Position numbers and translations under genes: made by a program
The notes under the pieces: model-generated
Database searches by the model: none
What the model was told of the DNA's origin: nothing
The model's input: the letters and a program-made list of their open reading frames with translations, nothing else
Shown: positions 9,012-17,844 of the stretch, piece by piece
How positions within the stretch are numbered: position 1 is the first letter of the stretch
Layout of the letters: each line of letters opens with the position of its first letter
Assembly (NCBI GenBank): GCA_900469615.1
Contig: UBYA01000013.1
Span: 59,405 to 123,404, forward strand
DNA from: Hyphomicrobiales bacterium
GTDB taxonomy: Bacteria > Pseudomonadota > Alphaproteobacteria > Rhizobiales > Rhizobiaceae
DNA length: 64,000 nt
Reading direction: 5' to 3'

Positions 9012-9850
9012 TCAGGCTTTCAGGGGGAGCCATATCTCCGTCACGCCCATGCCGGTGCGTGGATCGAAGCGCTCGTCGTAACGTTCCATCATGTCGGGGT
9101 TGACGCCGTGCAGGTGGCCCGATTGCGGGAGCCATTCGCCGAAGATCCGGTGTGTCGTGGCGGAGATGCCGGAGATATGGCCGCGGTGGGTGAATATTGC
9201 GTAGCGCTGCTGCGGCAGTCTCGCGGTTACGAAACCTTCGGCAGGTCGTCGGCGCCGGCGACTTCGGTGGCCGACATATAGCGGAAGGCTTCGCTGTTTG
9301 CCTCGATCTGGGTGCAGACGCCATAGGCGACATTGCCGATTTGGCCCGGGATGTGGCCGAAATGCTGATTGAACCTTTGCCAGAGCGAGGGGATCGCCTG
9401 CGTGGCGTCATAGGCATAGGTCTCCGCGAAGCCGGCGAGCAGCATCGCGGGATGGGTCTCGAAGCGCGGCGGGTCGAGCTTGGGAAGGCGGGTGTCGTCC
9501 ATTCTGATCGGTCCCTGTAACGCGAGGTTGCGAGCGTGCCCTTGCTTGCGCAAGCTTTCCGGCGTCAGGCCGAATTGCTCGCGGAAGGCACGGGTGAAAG
9601 CCTCGTGCGAGCCGTAGCCGGCATCGAGGGCAACCTGGAGAATGGTGGCAGAACCGCCCGCCAGCGCAAGAGCCGCCTCGCTGAGGCGGCGGCTTCGGAT
9701 ATAGCCGCTGATCGAATGGCCGGTGGTCATGCCGAAGACGCGCGAGAGATGAAAGCGCGACAGCCCGGCCGTCTCGGCAATTTCGTCCAGCGAAATGCCG
9801 GATGCAAAATGGCTTTCGATAAACCATATCGCCCTGCCGATCGCGCTCAT
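9012..9850 (-). pseudogene. AraC-family regulator with GyrI-like ligand domain, broken by a single-base frameshift
   Basis: The intact frame (9227-9850) begins with an AraC-type double helix-turn-helix (about residues 1-105: FIESHFASGISLDEIAETAGLSR, then a QVALDAGYGSHEAFTRAF segment) and continues into a GyrI/Rob-type effector domain, but stops after ADDLPKVS. In the next frame, translation resumes immediately as EGFVTARLPQQRYAIFTHRG and runs to GVTEIWLPLKA with a stop at 9012-9014, a textbook GyrI-domain C-terminus. The total span is 839 bases, one short of 280 codons, so one missing base near 9236-9241 explains it. It is either a real inactivating deletion or a sequencing error. The DNA-binding half would remain intact. 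Confidence 0.85.
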
Positions 9851-9958
9851 GCTTCACTCCCCTGATTGCCGGACCAGTCATAGAAGCCTGGGGGCGGCGG
9901 CGCTTGATCGCCGTTGCGGAGTTGGGAGAGGCTCCGCCGCCGGCAGTCGGGGAAATCG

Positions 9959-10645
9959 TCAGTCCCGATCCCGGCGATCGATGCCGTAAGCCGCGAGGAA
10001 GACGCGTACGGCGCCGCGCACGACATAATCGATTTCCTCTATCGAAGGGGGCGCTTCCATATCGCCGAACAGCCGGTATTTGAAGTAGCCGCCGCTTGCC
10101 ATCTCGAGAAACTGGCGCGCGGCCAAGTCCAGATCCTCGATTTTGACGCAACCCGCCTCGGCTTTGCGCTGAAGATAGCCGCGCAACACGGTGCGCAGAT
10201 TGTCCGGGCCGGTAAAGAAGCGCTGACAGAGAGAAGGCATGCGCTCGCGCACGCCGATGACCGTCCGCATGGCGCTGATGGTCTTTTCCGATGTGAGATG
10301 TGTCGCAAATACCTTGCCGAACTCGTGAAGACCGGGCTCGATATCGACATCGTCGGCGAGAGTGGCCCGCACGGCTTCGACGAAATGGGCGCGTTCGCTG
10401 TTTACAATGGCCGCAAACAAATCTTCCTTGTTGGCGAAGTAAACGTAAAGAGTGCCCTTGGAGACGCCCGCCTCGCGGGTGACATCGTTCATGCTCGCCG
10501 CATCGAAACCCATCTTCATAAAGACACGCTTGGCGCCTTCGAGAATCTGATGTCGCTTGACCGGATCCTCGCCCGCCGCCCAACGTCCACCGGAACCTGG
10601 CGCGGGCGCGTTCAACACAGCGGCATTTTGCGATTCGTGTTTCAT
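9959..10645 (-). CDS. TetR-family transcriptional repressor, likely controlling the adjacent efflux pump
   Basis: A 228 aa regulator. The TetR helix-turn-helix lies around residues 30-75 (HQILEGAKRVFMKMGF, then VSKGTLYVYFANKEDLFAAIV); the rest is an all-helical ligand domain resembling the AefR-like C-terminal type. The start at the Met before KHESQNAAV places the gene 163 bases from the divergently transcribed HlyD-type adaptor gene. The spacer holds two copies of a GAACC-N4-GGTTC palindrome, the expected arrangement for a TetR repressor controlling itself and a drug pump. The inducer is unknown. Confidence 0.92.
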   Translation of the reverse strand: MKHESQNAAVLNAPAPGSGGRWAAGEDPVKRHQILEGAKRVFMKMGFDAASMNDVTREAGVSKGTLYVYFANKEDLFAAIVNSERAHFVEAVRATLADDVDIEPGLHEFGKVFATHLTSEKTISAMRTVIGVRERMPSLCQRFFTGPDNLRTVLRGYLQRKAEAGCVKIEDLDLAARQFLEMASGGYFKYRLFGDMEAPPSIEEIDYVVRGAVRVFLAAYGIDRRDRD

Positions 10646-10698
10646 CGTCTCCTTCACTCGATCGTTTTTTCCGAATCTTAAACAGATTCGCCAAATAA

Positions 10699-10718
10699 AT
10701 CGAACCACCCGGTTCGAT
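10699..10718. promoter_or_regulatory. Candidate TetR operator 1
   Basis: An 8-bp perfect inverted repeat, ATCGAACC and GGTTCGAT with ACCC between, lies 54 bases upstream of the TetR start codon. It shares GAACC-N4-GGTTCGAT with the second site at 10760-10778. Confidence 0.7.
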
Positions 10719-10759
10719 ATCTCTTGATATGGAGTGAAAAAGGCTCTATGTCAATTGAA

Positions 10760-10778
10760 CTGAACCGTTCGGTTCGAT
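10760..10778. promoter_or_regulatory. Candidate TetR operator 2
   Basis: GAACC and GGTTC flank GTTC here, followed by GAT as in operator 1. It lies 31 bases upstream of the adaptor ATG, so a bound repressor would block the efflux promoter. The centres of the two sites are about 60 bp apart. Confidence 0.7.
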
Positions 10779-10808
10779 TTATTTTACCCAGATTTCGGTG
10801 GTAGGGCA

Positions 10809-12029
10809 ATGTCGTCAAGTCATGGAAACAATGTAGCGCGCATCGTGAACGAGCCCGCTGATGCCGAAGCGGAAGCTCCGGAAGCGGAAGCGTCTGCCGA
10901 TGCTCCTGTAGCCGAGACGCGTGGCAACCCCGCCCCCGCCCAGGCTGCGTCAGCATCTCCGGCCCCTGCGGCCCCACCGCCGCCGGAAAAGAAGCGGCGC
11001 AGCCTGGCTTTCCCCATCATCCTCGTCGCGGCGCTCGCAGCCGGCGGCTGGTACGGCTATGACTGGTGGACGAACGGTCGGTTCATGGTCTCCACCGACG
11101 ACGCCTATATCGAAGGCGACATCGCGACGATCTCGCCGAAGGTCACGGGCTATGTCGCCAAGGTGAATGTCGTTGCCAACCAGCAGGTCAAGGCCGGCGA
11201 TGTGCTCGCCACGCTGGACGACGGCGACTACAGGCTGGCATTGGACCAGGCCCAGGCCTCTCTCGACACCGAACAGCTTTCCCTGCACACCATCGATGCA
11301 CAGATCGCCGCCGGCCAGGCCGCTCTTGCGCAGTCGCAGGCGCAGAAGGTTGCCCTGGAGGCCACGGTCCGCGGCGCCCAGATCACCCAGACGCGCGCTG
11401 CCGAACTGCAAGCCAAGTCGGTCGGCACCACGGCCGCCTTGGATAGCGCCAACATCGCGCTCGACCAGGCCAAGGCCAACCTGGTCGGCGGCGATGCCGC
11501 CATTGCCTCGGCGCAAGCCAATATCAACCTGCTGCAGGCCCAGCGTCGACAGGCCGAAAGCACGATCAAGGGGCTTGAGGCCGCTCGTGACAAGGCCGCC
11601 CGCGACCTGTCATTCACCGTGTTGAAGGCGCCTTACGACGGTATCGTCGGCAATCGTTCGGTGCAGGAGGGGGATCTCGTCTCTCCTGGCCAGAAGCTGA
11701 TGGCGATCGTGCCGATCCGGCAGCTCTATATCGATGCCAACTTCAAGGAAACGCAGATCCAGCATCTGGTTCCCGGCTCCAAGGTCAATATCCAGGTCGA
11801 TGCCTATAGCGACCATCCGATCGTCGGCACCGTCGAATCGATCTCGCCGGCCTCCGGCTCGGTCTTCTCGCTCCTGCCGCCGGAAAACGCGACGGGCAAC
11901 TTCACCAAGATCATCCAGCGCGTGCCCGTCCGCATCGCATTGCCGCAGGACGCGCTCAATACCGGTCGTCTGCGCGCAGGCCTCAGCGTCGTCGTCGACG
12001 TCGATACCCGCACGGCACCGGACAAGTAA
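10809..12029 (+). CDS. HlyD/EmrA-type membrane fusion protein of a multidrug efflux system
   Basis: A 406 aa periplasmic adaptor linking an inner-membrane pump to an outer-membrane channel. The first 60 residues are an unusually Ala/Pro/Glu-rich cytoplasmic tail, then one membrane span (LAFPIILVAALAAGGWYGYDW), then the HlyD barrel: a STDDAYIEGDIATISPKVTG beta segment, a lipoyl half-motif, a long coiled-coil hairpin rich in Ala, Gln and Lys (about residues 140-260), and the second lipoyl/beta-barrel part (LKAPYDGIVGNRSVQEGD). It is followed after 26 bases by the matching DHA2-family transporter. Control by the divergent TetR repressor is inferred from the operators. Confidence 0.93.
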   Translation: MSSSHGNNVARIVNEPADAEAEAPEAEASADAPVAETRGNPAPAQAASASPAPAAPPPPEKKRRSLAFPIILVAALAAGGWYGYDWWTNGRFMVSTDDAYIEGDIATISPKVTGYVAKVNVVANQQVKAGDVLATLDDGDYRLALDQAQASLDTEQLSLHTIDAQIAAGQAALAQSQAQKVALEATVRGAQITQTRAAELQAKSVGTTAALDSANIALDQAKANLVGGDAAIASAQANINLLQAQRRQAESTIKGLEAARDKAARDLSFTVLKAPYDGIVGNRSVQEGDLVSPGQKLMAIVPIRQLYIDANFKETQIQHLVPGSKVNIQVDAYSDHPIVGTVESISPASGSVFSLLPPENATGNFTKIIQRVPVRIALPQDALNTGRLRAGLSVVVDVDTRTAPDK

Positions 12030-12055
12030 GCGATCAAGCTCGGGAGAGACGCGCC

Positions 12056-13666
12056 ATGTCGTCCGCCAGCACTACAGCCGGGTCGCCTCCGCGCGCGGCC
12101 GGCCCCGCCGCGCCAGCCGCGGCCGATCATATCGAGCCGCGAAAGCTCATCGCCTTCCTGGCGATGGTGCTCGGCATGTTCATGTCGATTCTCGACATCC
12201 AGATCGTTTCGGCGTCGCTCAGCGAAATCCAGGCCGGCCTCAGCGCCGGCTCGGATGAGATCGGCTGGGTCCAGACGGCCTATCTGATCGCCGAAGTCAT
12301 CATGATCCCGCTATCGGGAACGCTGGCGCGCATCATTTCCACGCGCTATCTGTTCGCCATCTCCGCCGCCGGCTTCACCGCGGCGAGCGCGCTTGCCGCG
12401 ACCGCCACCAACATCGACCAGATGATCATCTACCGCGCCCTGCAGGGCTTCATCGGCGGCGGCATGATCCCCTCGGTCTTCGCGGCGGCATTCACGATCT
12501 TCCCGCCGTCCAAGCGCAACGTCGTCTCGCCGATCATCGGTCTGATCGCCACGCTCGCGCCGACCATCGGCCCGACGGTCGGCGGATATCTGTCCAACGC
12601 CTTTTCCTGGCACTGGCTGTTCCTCGTCAACATTCCGCCTGGCATCGTCGTTGCCATCGTCACCTGGAACTTCATCGATTTCGACAAGCCCGAGCTGTCG
12701 CTGATGAAGAAATTCGACTGGTGGGGTCTGATTTCGATGGGCGTTTTCCTCGGCGCGCTGGAATATGTGCTCGAGGAAGGCAATACCAACGACTGGTTCA
12801 ACGACAATTATATCGTCTTCGGTGCCATTGCCTCCGTCATCGGAGCGATCGTCTTCTTCTACCGCGCCTTCACGGTGGAATTTCCCGTGGTCGATCTGAG
12901 GGCCTTCACGAACAAGAACTTCTCCTTCGGGTCGATGTTCTCCTTCGTCATGGGTATCGGCCTCTACGGCCTGACCTATATCTATCCGCTCTATCTGGCG
13001 CGCATCCGCGGTTACGATTCGCTGCAGATCGGCGAGACGATGTTCGTGTCCGGCCTGACCATGTTCTTCACGGCGCCGCTTGCCGGTTTCCTGGCGAGCA
13101 GGGTGGACCTGCGCATCCTGATGATCATCGGGTTCACCAGCTTCTCGGCCGGCACCTACATCATGATGCACCTGACGGTGGATTGGGATTTCTGGGAACT
13201 GCTGATCCCGCAGATTCTGCGCGGCTTCGGCCTGATGCTGTGCATGGTGCCGATCAACAACATCGCGCTCGGGACCATGCCGCCCGCCCGCATGCGCGGC
13301 GCCTCCGGCCTGTTCAACCTGACGCGCAACCTCGGCGGCGCCGTCGGTCTTGCGATCATCAACACGCTGCTGACGAACAGGCAGGACCAGCATTATTTCA
13401 ACCTGCGCGACCATATCCATTGGGGCAGCCAGGCTGCCGTGACGCAGTTGAACAACATGGCCGCCAGCTTCAATGCCGCCGGTCTGGATGGCGACCAGGC
13501 CGCCTTGAAACAGATGGTCAACATGGCGACGCAGCAGGCGGTCGTCATGTCCTTCGGCGACATCTTCCTGATGCTGACCGTGCTGTTCCTGGCAATGATT
13601 CTCGGTGTGCTCATGCTGAGCAAGCCGAGTGTGCCGGGCGGCGGAGGCGGTGGCGGCGGCCACTGA
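12056..13666 (+). CDS. DHA2-family (EmrB/QacA-type) multidrug efflux MFS transporter
   Basis: A 536 aa major-facilitator proton antiporter with 14 predicted membrane spans. The opening span ends in LDIQIVSASLSEIQ, the DHA2 form of motif D1, and motif C-like glycines occur in the fifth span (TLAPTIGPTVGGYLS). It pairs with the HlyD/EmrA-type protein upstream, so the two form an EmrAB-like tripartite pump with an outer-membrane protein encoded elsewhere. The protein ends in a run of glycines (eight, then His), an unusual hydrophilic tail. A strong terminator follows at 13695. Confidence 0.94.
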   Translation: MSSASTTAGSPPRAAGPAAPAAADHIEPRKLIAFLAMVLGMFMSILDIQIVSASLSEIQAGLSAGSDEIGWVQTAYLIAEVIMIPLSGTLARIISTRYLFAISAAGFTAASALAATATNIDQMIIYRALQGFIGGGMIPSVFAAAFTIFPPSKRNVVSPIIGLIATLAPTIGPTVGGYLSNAFSWHWLFLVNIPPGIVVAIVTWNFIDFDKPELSLMKKFDWWGLISMGVFLGALEYVLEEGNTNDWFNDNYIVFGAIASVIGAIVFFYRAFTVEFPVVDLRAFTNKNFSFGSMFSFVMGIGLYGLTYIYPLYLARIRGYDSLQIGETMFVSGLTMFFTAPLAGFLASRVDLRILMIIGFTSFSAGTYIMMHLTVDWDFWELLIPQILRGFGLMLCMVPINNIALGTMPPARMRGASGLFNLTRNLGGAVGLAIINTLLTNRQDQHYFNLRDHIHWGSQAAVTQLNNMAASFNAAGLDGDQAALKQMVNMATQQAVVMSFGDIFLMLTVLFLAMILGVLMLSKPSVPGGGGGGGGH

Positions 13667-13694
13667 TCAGGTTCTCAATATGCTCCCAAGGCAT

Positions 13695-13722
13695 GGCCCC
13701 TCTTCTTGAGGGGCCTTTTTTT
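13695..13722 (+). terminator. Rho-independent terminator of the efflux operon
   Basis: A perfect 8-bp stem GGCCCCTC/GAGGGGCC with loop TTCTT is followed by seven T residues. It lies 28 bases after the transporter stop codon. Confidence 0.92.
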
Positions 13723-13758
13723 GTTCGTGGTGCCGGATGGAAAATCCGGCTGAGGGAA

Positions 13759-13784
13759 ATTTTTGATTTACGTACATCAAAAAT
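13759..13784. promoter_or_regulatory. Candidate operator upstream of the xylose-locus LacI gene
   Basis: A 9-bp perfect inverted repeat, ATTTTTGAT and ATCAAAAAT, flanks the 8-base spacer TTACGTAC. It lies 30 bases upstream of the regulator's ATG, in the short spacer after the efflux terminator. The position and symmetry suggest an autoregulatory site, possibly for the LacI protein itself. This is inference. Confidence 0.5.
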
Positions 13785-13813
13785 GGCGGTAAGGGTGTCC
13801 GCAGGAGGAGCCG

Positions 13814-14839
13814 ATGAGACCGACCGTGCATGATATTGCCGCCGCGGCGGGCGTTAGCCTCGCCACCGTCGACCGCGTGCTGAACCAGCGGCCGGGCGTG
13901 CGGATGGTGACGCGGGAGAAGGTCGAGGCAGCCATACGCGAGATCGGCTATATCCGCGATGTCGCCGCCGCCAATCTGGCCAAGGGCCGCGTCTATCCCC
14001 TCGTTTTCATCGTGCCGACGGGCGACAATTCCTTCATGCACGGGCTTCGCTCCGAGGTACATCAGGCGACCTTGCGGGCCGGCATAGAGCGCACGGAAAT
14101 CCGCATCGTCGAAGTGCCGGCTTTCGACGTGCCGGCTTTGGTTGCCGCCCTTGACGCCTTGCGGGGGCAGGATATCTCCGGCGTCGCCCTGGTGGCGACC
14201 GATGCGCCCGAGGTACGCGCTGCCGTCGACCGTCTGGTGTCCGGGCGCATCCCTGTCGTCACGCTGGTTTCGGACCTCACCGATTCCGCCCGTCATCACT
14301 ATGCCGGCATCGACAACATCGCTGCCGGCCGCACCGCCGCCCGGCTGCTTGGACGCTTCCTCGGCGGCCGCAAGGGCGATATCACCGTTCTCGCCGGCTC
14401 GATGCTGGTGCGCGACCACCGCGAGCGCCTGCAGGGCTTCTCGGCCGTGATGGCGGAGGAATTTCCCGGCCTGCGGCTGCTGCCCGTGCTGGAAGGACGC
14501 GACGATCCGGAACGGGCCAGGTCGCTGGTTTCCAAGGCGCTTTCCGAAAATCGCGACATCATCGGCATCTACAGCCTCGGTGCCGGCAACAGGGGTCTGA
14601 TCGCGGCGCTGAAGGCCGTCAGGCCCGAGCGCGAACTGACGGTTGTCGTCCATGAGCTGACGCGGCATACGCGGGCGGCGCTGGTGGACGGCACGGTCGA
14701 TGCCGTTCTCAATCAGGATGCCGGCCATGAGGTGCGCAGCGCCATCCGCGTCATGAAGGCAAAGGCCGACGGCCAGGCCGTCATCGCCGATCAGGAACGC
14801 ATTCGTCTCGACATTTTCTTGAAGGACAATCTGCCCTGA
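13814..14839 (+). CDS. LacI-family transcriptional regulator of the xylose genes
   Basis: A 341 aa regulator with the LacI helix-turn-helix at the N-terminus (VHDIAAAAGVSLATVDRVLN, the VDR variant of the usual VSR), a hinge helix region and a periplasmic-binding-protein-type sugar domain with a DNIAAGRTAARLL segment. AGGAGGAG precedes the ATG. It is followed after 37 bases by xylB and then xylA on the same strand, so regulation of xylose catabolism is likely; the effector may be xylose or xylulose but this is inferred from context only. Confidence 0.9.
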   Translation: MRPTVHDIAAAAGVSLATVDRVLNQRPGVRMVTREKVEAAIREIGYIRDVAAANLAKGRVYPLVFIVPTGDNSFMHGLRSEVHQATLRAGIERTEIRIVEVPAFDVPALVAALDALRGQDISGVALVATDAPEVRAAVDRLVSGRIPVVTLVSDLTDSARHHYAGIDNIAAGRTAARLLGRFLGGRKGDITVLAGSMLVRDHRERLQGFSAVMAEEFPGLRLLPVLEGRDDPERARSLVSKALSENRDIIGIYSLGAGNRGLIAALKAVRPERELTVVVHELTRHTRAALVDGTVDAVLNQDAGHEVRSAIRVMKAKADGQAVIADQERIRLDIFLKDNLP

Positions 14840-14876
14840 GCATTCGAGTGCGGCAGAGCATAGGGAGTAACATCTG

Positions 14877-16334
14877 ATGTATTTGGGTCTCGATCTCGGA
14901 ACGTCCGGCGTCAAAGCGATGCTGATCGACGGCAATCAGAAGATCATCGGCTCCGCCAATGGCGGGCTCGATGTGTCGCGTCCGCATCCCGGCTGGTCGG
15001 AGCAGGATCCGGCCCACTGGATCCGCGCGACGGAAGAAGCCGTTGCCGGGCTGAAGGCGGTGCATCCGAAGGAACTGGCGGCCGTGCGCGGCATCGGCCT
15101 TTCCGGCCAGATGCATGGCGCGACGCTGCTCGATGCCGATGACAAGGTGCTGCGCCCCTGCATTCTGTGGAACGACACGCGCAGCCACCAGGAGGCCGCC
15201 GCGCTCGATGCCGATCCGCGTTTTCGCGCGCTGACCGGCAATATCGTCTTCCCGGGCTTTACCGCGCCGAAGCTTGCCTGGGTCGCCAGGCACGAGCCGG
15301 AGATTTTCGCCAAGGTGCGCTGGGTATTGCTGCCGAAGGATTATCTGCGCCTCTGGCTGACGGGCGAGCACATGTCGGAAATGTCTGATTCCGCCGGCAC
15401 GTCCTGGCTCGATACCGGCAAGCGCAAATGGTCTTCCGAGCTGCTGGCCGCGACGAACCTCGATGAGAAGCAGATGCCGACGCTGGTCGAGGGCACCGAA
15501 GTCGCCGGCAAGCTGCGTGGCGAACTCGCCTCGAAATGGGGTATCGATGGCGATGCCGTCGTCGCCGGCGGGGCAGGGGACAATGCGGCCTCGGCCTGCG
15601 GTATGGGCACGGTGCGCGACGGTGCGGCCTTCGTATCGCTCGGCACGTCGGGCGTACTTTTCGCCGCCAATGGCTCCTATCTGCCGAAGCCGGAAAGCGC
15701 CGTGCATGCCTTCTGCCACGCGCTGCCGAACACCTGGCACCAGATGGGCGTCATCCTGTCGGCGACCGATGCGCTGAACTGGCACTCGAATGTGACGGGC
15801 AAATCCGCCGCCGAACTCACCGCCGAGCTTGGCGAGACGCTGAAGGCGCCGACGAGCGTCACTTTCCTGCCCTATCTCTCGGGCGAGCGCACGCCGCATA
15901 ATGACGCGACGATCCGCGGCGCCTTCATCGGCCTCGGTCACGAAAGCGGCCGCGTCGTGCTGACGCAAGCCGTGCTCGAAGGCGTCGCCTTCGCCATTCG
16001 CGACAATCTGGAAGCGTTGCGCTCGGCCGGCACGGACATCGCCCGCGTGACCGCTATCGGCGGCGGGTCGCGGTCCCGCTACTGGCTGGCCTCGATCGCC
16101 ACCGCGCTCGGCGTGCCTGTCGACCTGCCGGCGGACGGCGATTTCGGCGCGGCCTTCGGCGCTGCGCGTCTCGGCCTGATTGCCGCCACCGGCGCCGATC
16201 CCGTCGCGGTCTGCACCCCGCCGCAGACGGCCGGCACCATCGATCCCGTGGCGTCGCTGACGGATGCCTATGCGGATGCCTACAAGCGCTACCGGGCGGT
16301 CTATCCGGCGATCAAGCCGCTGAGTGTGGCCTGA
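14877..16334 (+). CDS. xylB: Xylulokinase
   Basis: A 485 aa FGGY-family carbohydrate kinase that phosphorylates D-xylulose to xylulose 5-phosphate. The N-terminal phosphate-binding segment LGLDLGTSGVKAML, the GLSGQMHGATLLD segment typical of xylulokinases, and the C-terminal ATP-binding region (GGGSRSRYWLASIATALG near residue 395) are all present. It directly precedes xylA, separated only by a repeat element, and follows the LacI gene; the three form the xylose catabolic locus. The length is normal. Confidence 0.96.
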   Translation: MYLGLDLGTSGVKAMLIDGNQKIIGSANGGLDVSRPHPGWSEQDPAHWIRATEEAVAGLKAVHPKELAAVRGIGLSGQMHGATLLDADDKVLRPCILWNDTRSHQEAAALDADPRFRALTGNIVFPGFTAPKLAWVARHEPEIFAKVRWVLLPKDYLRLWLTGEHMSEMSDSAGTSWLDTGKRKWSSELLAATNLDEKQMPTLVEGTEVAGKLRGELASKWGIDGDAVVAGGAGDNAASACGMGTVRDGAAFVSLGTSGVLFAANGSYLPKPESAVHAFCHALPNTWHQMGVILSATDALNWHSNVTGKSAAELTAELGETLKAPTSVTFLPYLSGERTPHNDATIRGAFIGLGHESGRVVLTQAVLEGVAFAIRDNLEALRSAGTDIARVTAIGGGSRSRYWLASIATALGVPVDLPADGDFGAAFGAARLGLIAATGADPVAVCTPPQTAGTIDPVASLTDAYADAYKRYRAVYPAIKPLSVA

Positions 16335-16442
16335 CCCCCTCACCCTGCCCTCTCCCCGAGGGGAGAGGGTGATACCGAGCTTGCAGTCGCCCATACCTTC
16401 TCCTCTCGGGGAGAAGGTGGCCCGAAGGGTCGGATGAGGGGG
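16335..16442. repeat. Rhizobial palindromic repeat (RIME-like) between xylB and xylA
   Basis: Two related palindromic halves in inverted arrangement occupy most of the spacer: CTCTCCCC/GGGGAGAG on the left and CTTCTCCTC/GGGGAGAAG on the right, the latter followed by GGCCCGAAGGGTCGGATGAG. The same right-hand module occurs at 24442-24489. RIME (Rhizobium-specific intergenic mosaic elements) of similar design are known from Sinorhizobium. Transcribed, it would fold into strong hairpins between the two xyl genes. Confidence 0.8.
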
Positions 16443-16494
16443 CGTCACAAGCGCGAACAACAATACGAAAATACCAAACCCAAGGAGATGAGAC

Positions 16495-17805
16495 ATGAGC
16501 ACCGGATTTTTTGGTGACATCAGCAAGGTAAAATACGAAGGCCCCGACAGCACCAACCCGCTGGCCTTCCGCTATTACAACAAGGACGAAGTCGTTGCCG
16601 GCAAGCGTATGGAAGACCATCTGCGTTTCGCCGTCGCCTATTGGCACACCTTCACCTGGCCGGGCGGCGATCCTTTTGGCGGCCAGACCTTCCTGCGCCC
16701 CTGGTTCCATGAGACGATGGAAGCCGCCAAGCTCAAGGCCGACGTCGCCTTCGAATTCTTCACCCTGCTCGGCGCGCCCTACTACTGCTTCCACGATGCC
16801 GACGTGCGTCCGGAAGGCAAGAATTTTGCCGAGAACACCAGGAACCTCAACGAGATCGTCGATTACTTCGCCCAGAAGCAGGCCGAAACGGGCGTAAAGC
16901 TGCTGTGGGGCACGGCGAACCTTTTCTCCAACCGCCGCTTCATGTCGGGTGCTGCCACCAACCCCGATCCGGACGTCTTCGCCTTCTCGGCTGCGACGGT
17001 AAAGACCTGCATGGACGCCACCCACAAGCTCGGTGGCGAGAACTATGTGCTCTGGGGCGGCCGCGAGGGCTACGAGACCCTGCTCAACACCGACCTGAAG
17101 CGCGAACTGGACCAGATGGGTCGCTTCCTCAACCTTGTCGTCGAGTACAAGCACAAGATCGGCTTCAAGGGCACGATCCTGATCGAGCCGAAGCCGCAGG
17201 AGCCGACCAAGCATCAGTATGACTACGACGTCGCGACCGTCTACGGCTTCCTGAAGAAGTACGGCCTCGAAAACGAAGTGAAGCTCAATATCGAGCAGGG
17301 CCATGCGATCCTCGCCGGCCATTCCTTCGAGCATGAGCTGGCTCTTGCCAACGCGCTCGGCATCTTCGGCTCGATCGACATGAACCGCAACGACTACCAG
17401 TCCGGCTGGGATACCGATCAGTTCCCGAACAACGTTCCGGAAATGACGCTGGCCTACTACCAGGTTCTGGCAGGCGGCGGCTTCAAGAGTGGCGGCACCA
17501 ACTTCGACGCCAAGCTGCGCCGCCAGTCGCTCGACCCGGAAGACCTGCTCATCGGTCACATCGGCGGCATGGATTGCTGCGCCCGCGGCCTGAAGGCTGC
17601 CGCCAAGATGATCGAGGACAAGGCACTCTCCCAACCGCTCGCAGACCGCTACGCCGGCTGGGATTCGGCCGAGGGCCAGAAGCTGCTGCGCGGCGAATAC
17701 TCGCTCGACCAGATCGCCCAGTGGGTCGAAACCAAGGACGTCAACCCGCAGCCGAAGTCCGGCAAGCAGGAACTCCTGGAAAACATCGTCAATCGCTACG
17801 TTTGA
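16495..17805 (+). CDS. xylA: Xylose isomerase
   Basis: A 436 aa class II xylose isomerase that converts D-xylose to D-xylulose in the cytoplasm, using two divalent metals in a TIM barrel. The catalytic His/Asp pair is seen in FHDADVRPEG (His100, Asp103), the VLWGGREGYETL signature follows, and the metal-ligand Glu/Asp segments (LIEPKPQEPTKHQYD, NIEQGHA, DMNRND) are intact. An AAGGAG site precedes the ATG. Downstream of xylB on the same strand. Confidence 0.97.
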   Translation: MSTGFFGDISKVKYEGPDSTNPLAFRYYNKDEVVAGKRMEDHLRFAVAYWHTFTWPGGDPFGGQTFLRPWFHETMEAAKLKADVAFEFFTLLGAPYYCFHDADVRPEGKNFAENTRNLNEIVDYFAQKQAETGVKLLWGTANLFSNRRFMSGAATNPDPDVFAFSAATVKTCMDATHKLGGENYVLWGGREGYETLLNTDLKRELDQMGRFLNLVVEYKHKIGFKGTILIEPKPQEPTKHQYDYDVATVYGFLKKYGLENEVKLNIEQGHAILAGHSFEHELALANALGIFGSIDMNRNDYQSGWDTDQFPNNVPEMTLAYYQVLAGGGFKSGGTNFDAKLRRQSLDPEDLLIGHIGGMDCCARGLKAAAKMIEDKALSQPLADRYAGWDSAEGQKLLRGEYSLDQIAQWVETKDVNPQPKSGKQELLENIVNRYV

Positions 17806-17814
17806 TCGATGCAG

Positions 17815-17843
17815 TCGGGAGGCGGTGCTTCATCGCCTCCCGA
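17815..17843. terminator. Hairpin terminator between convergent xylA and the VOC gene
   Basis: A perfect 10-bp stem TCGGGAGGCG/CGCCTCCCGA with a 9-base loop fills the 39-base gap between convergent stop codons. There is no strong T-run, so efficiency is uncertain, but the position fits a shared terminator. Confidence 0.6.
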
Positions 17844-17844
17844 G

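Noticed and set aside
14781..16556. 591-codon minus-strand open frame opposite xylB
   Set aside because: It is antisense to xylB, runs through the repeat element and has an Arg/His-rich composition typical of shadow frames.
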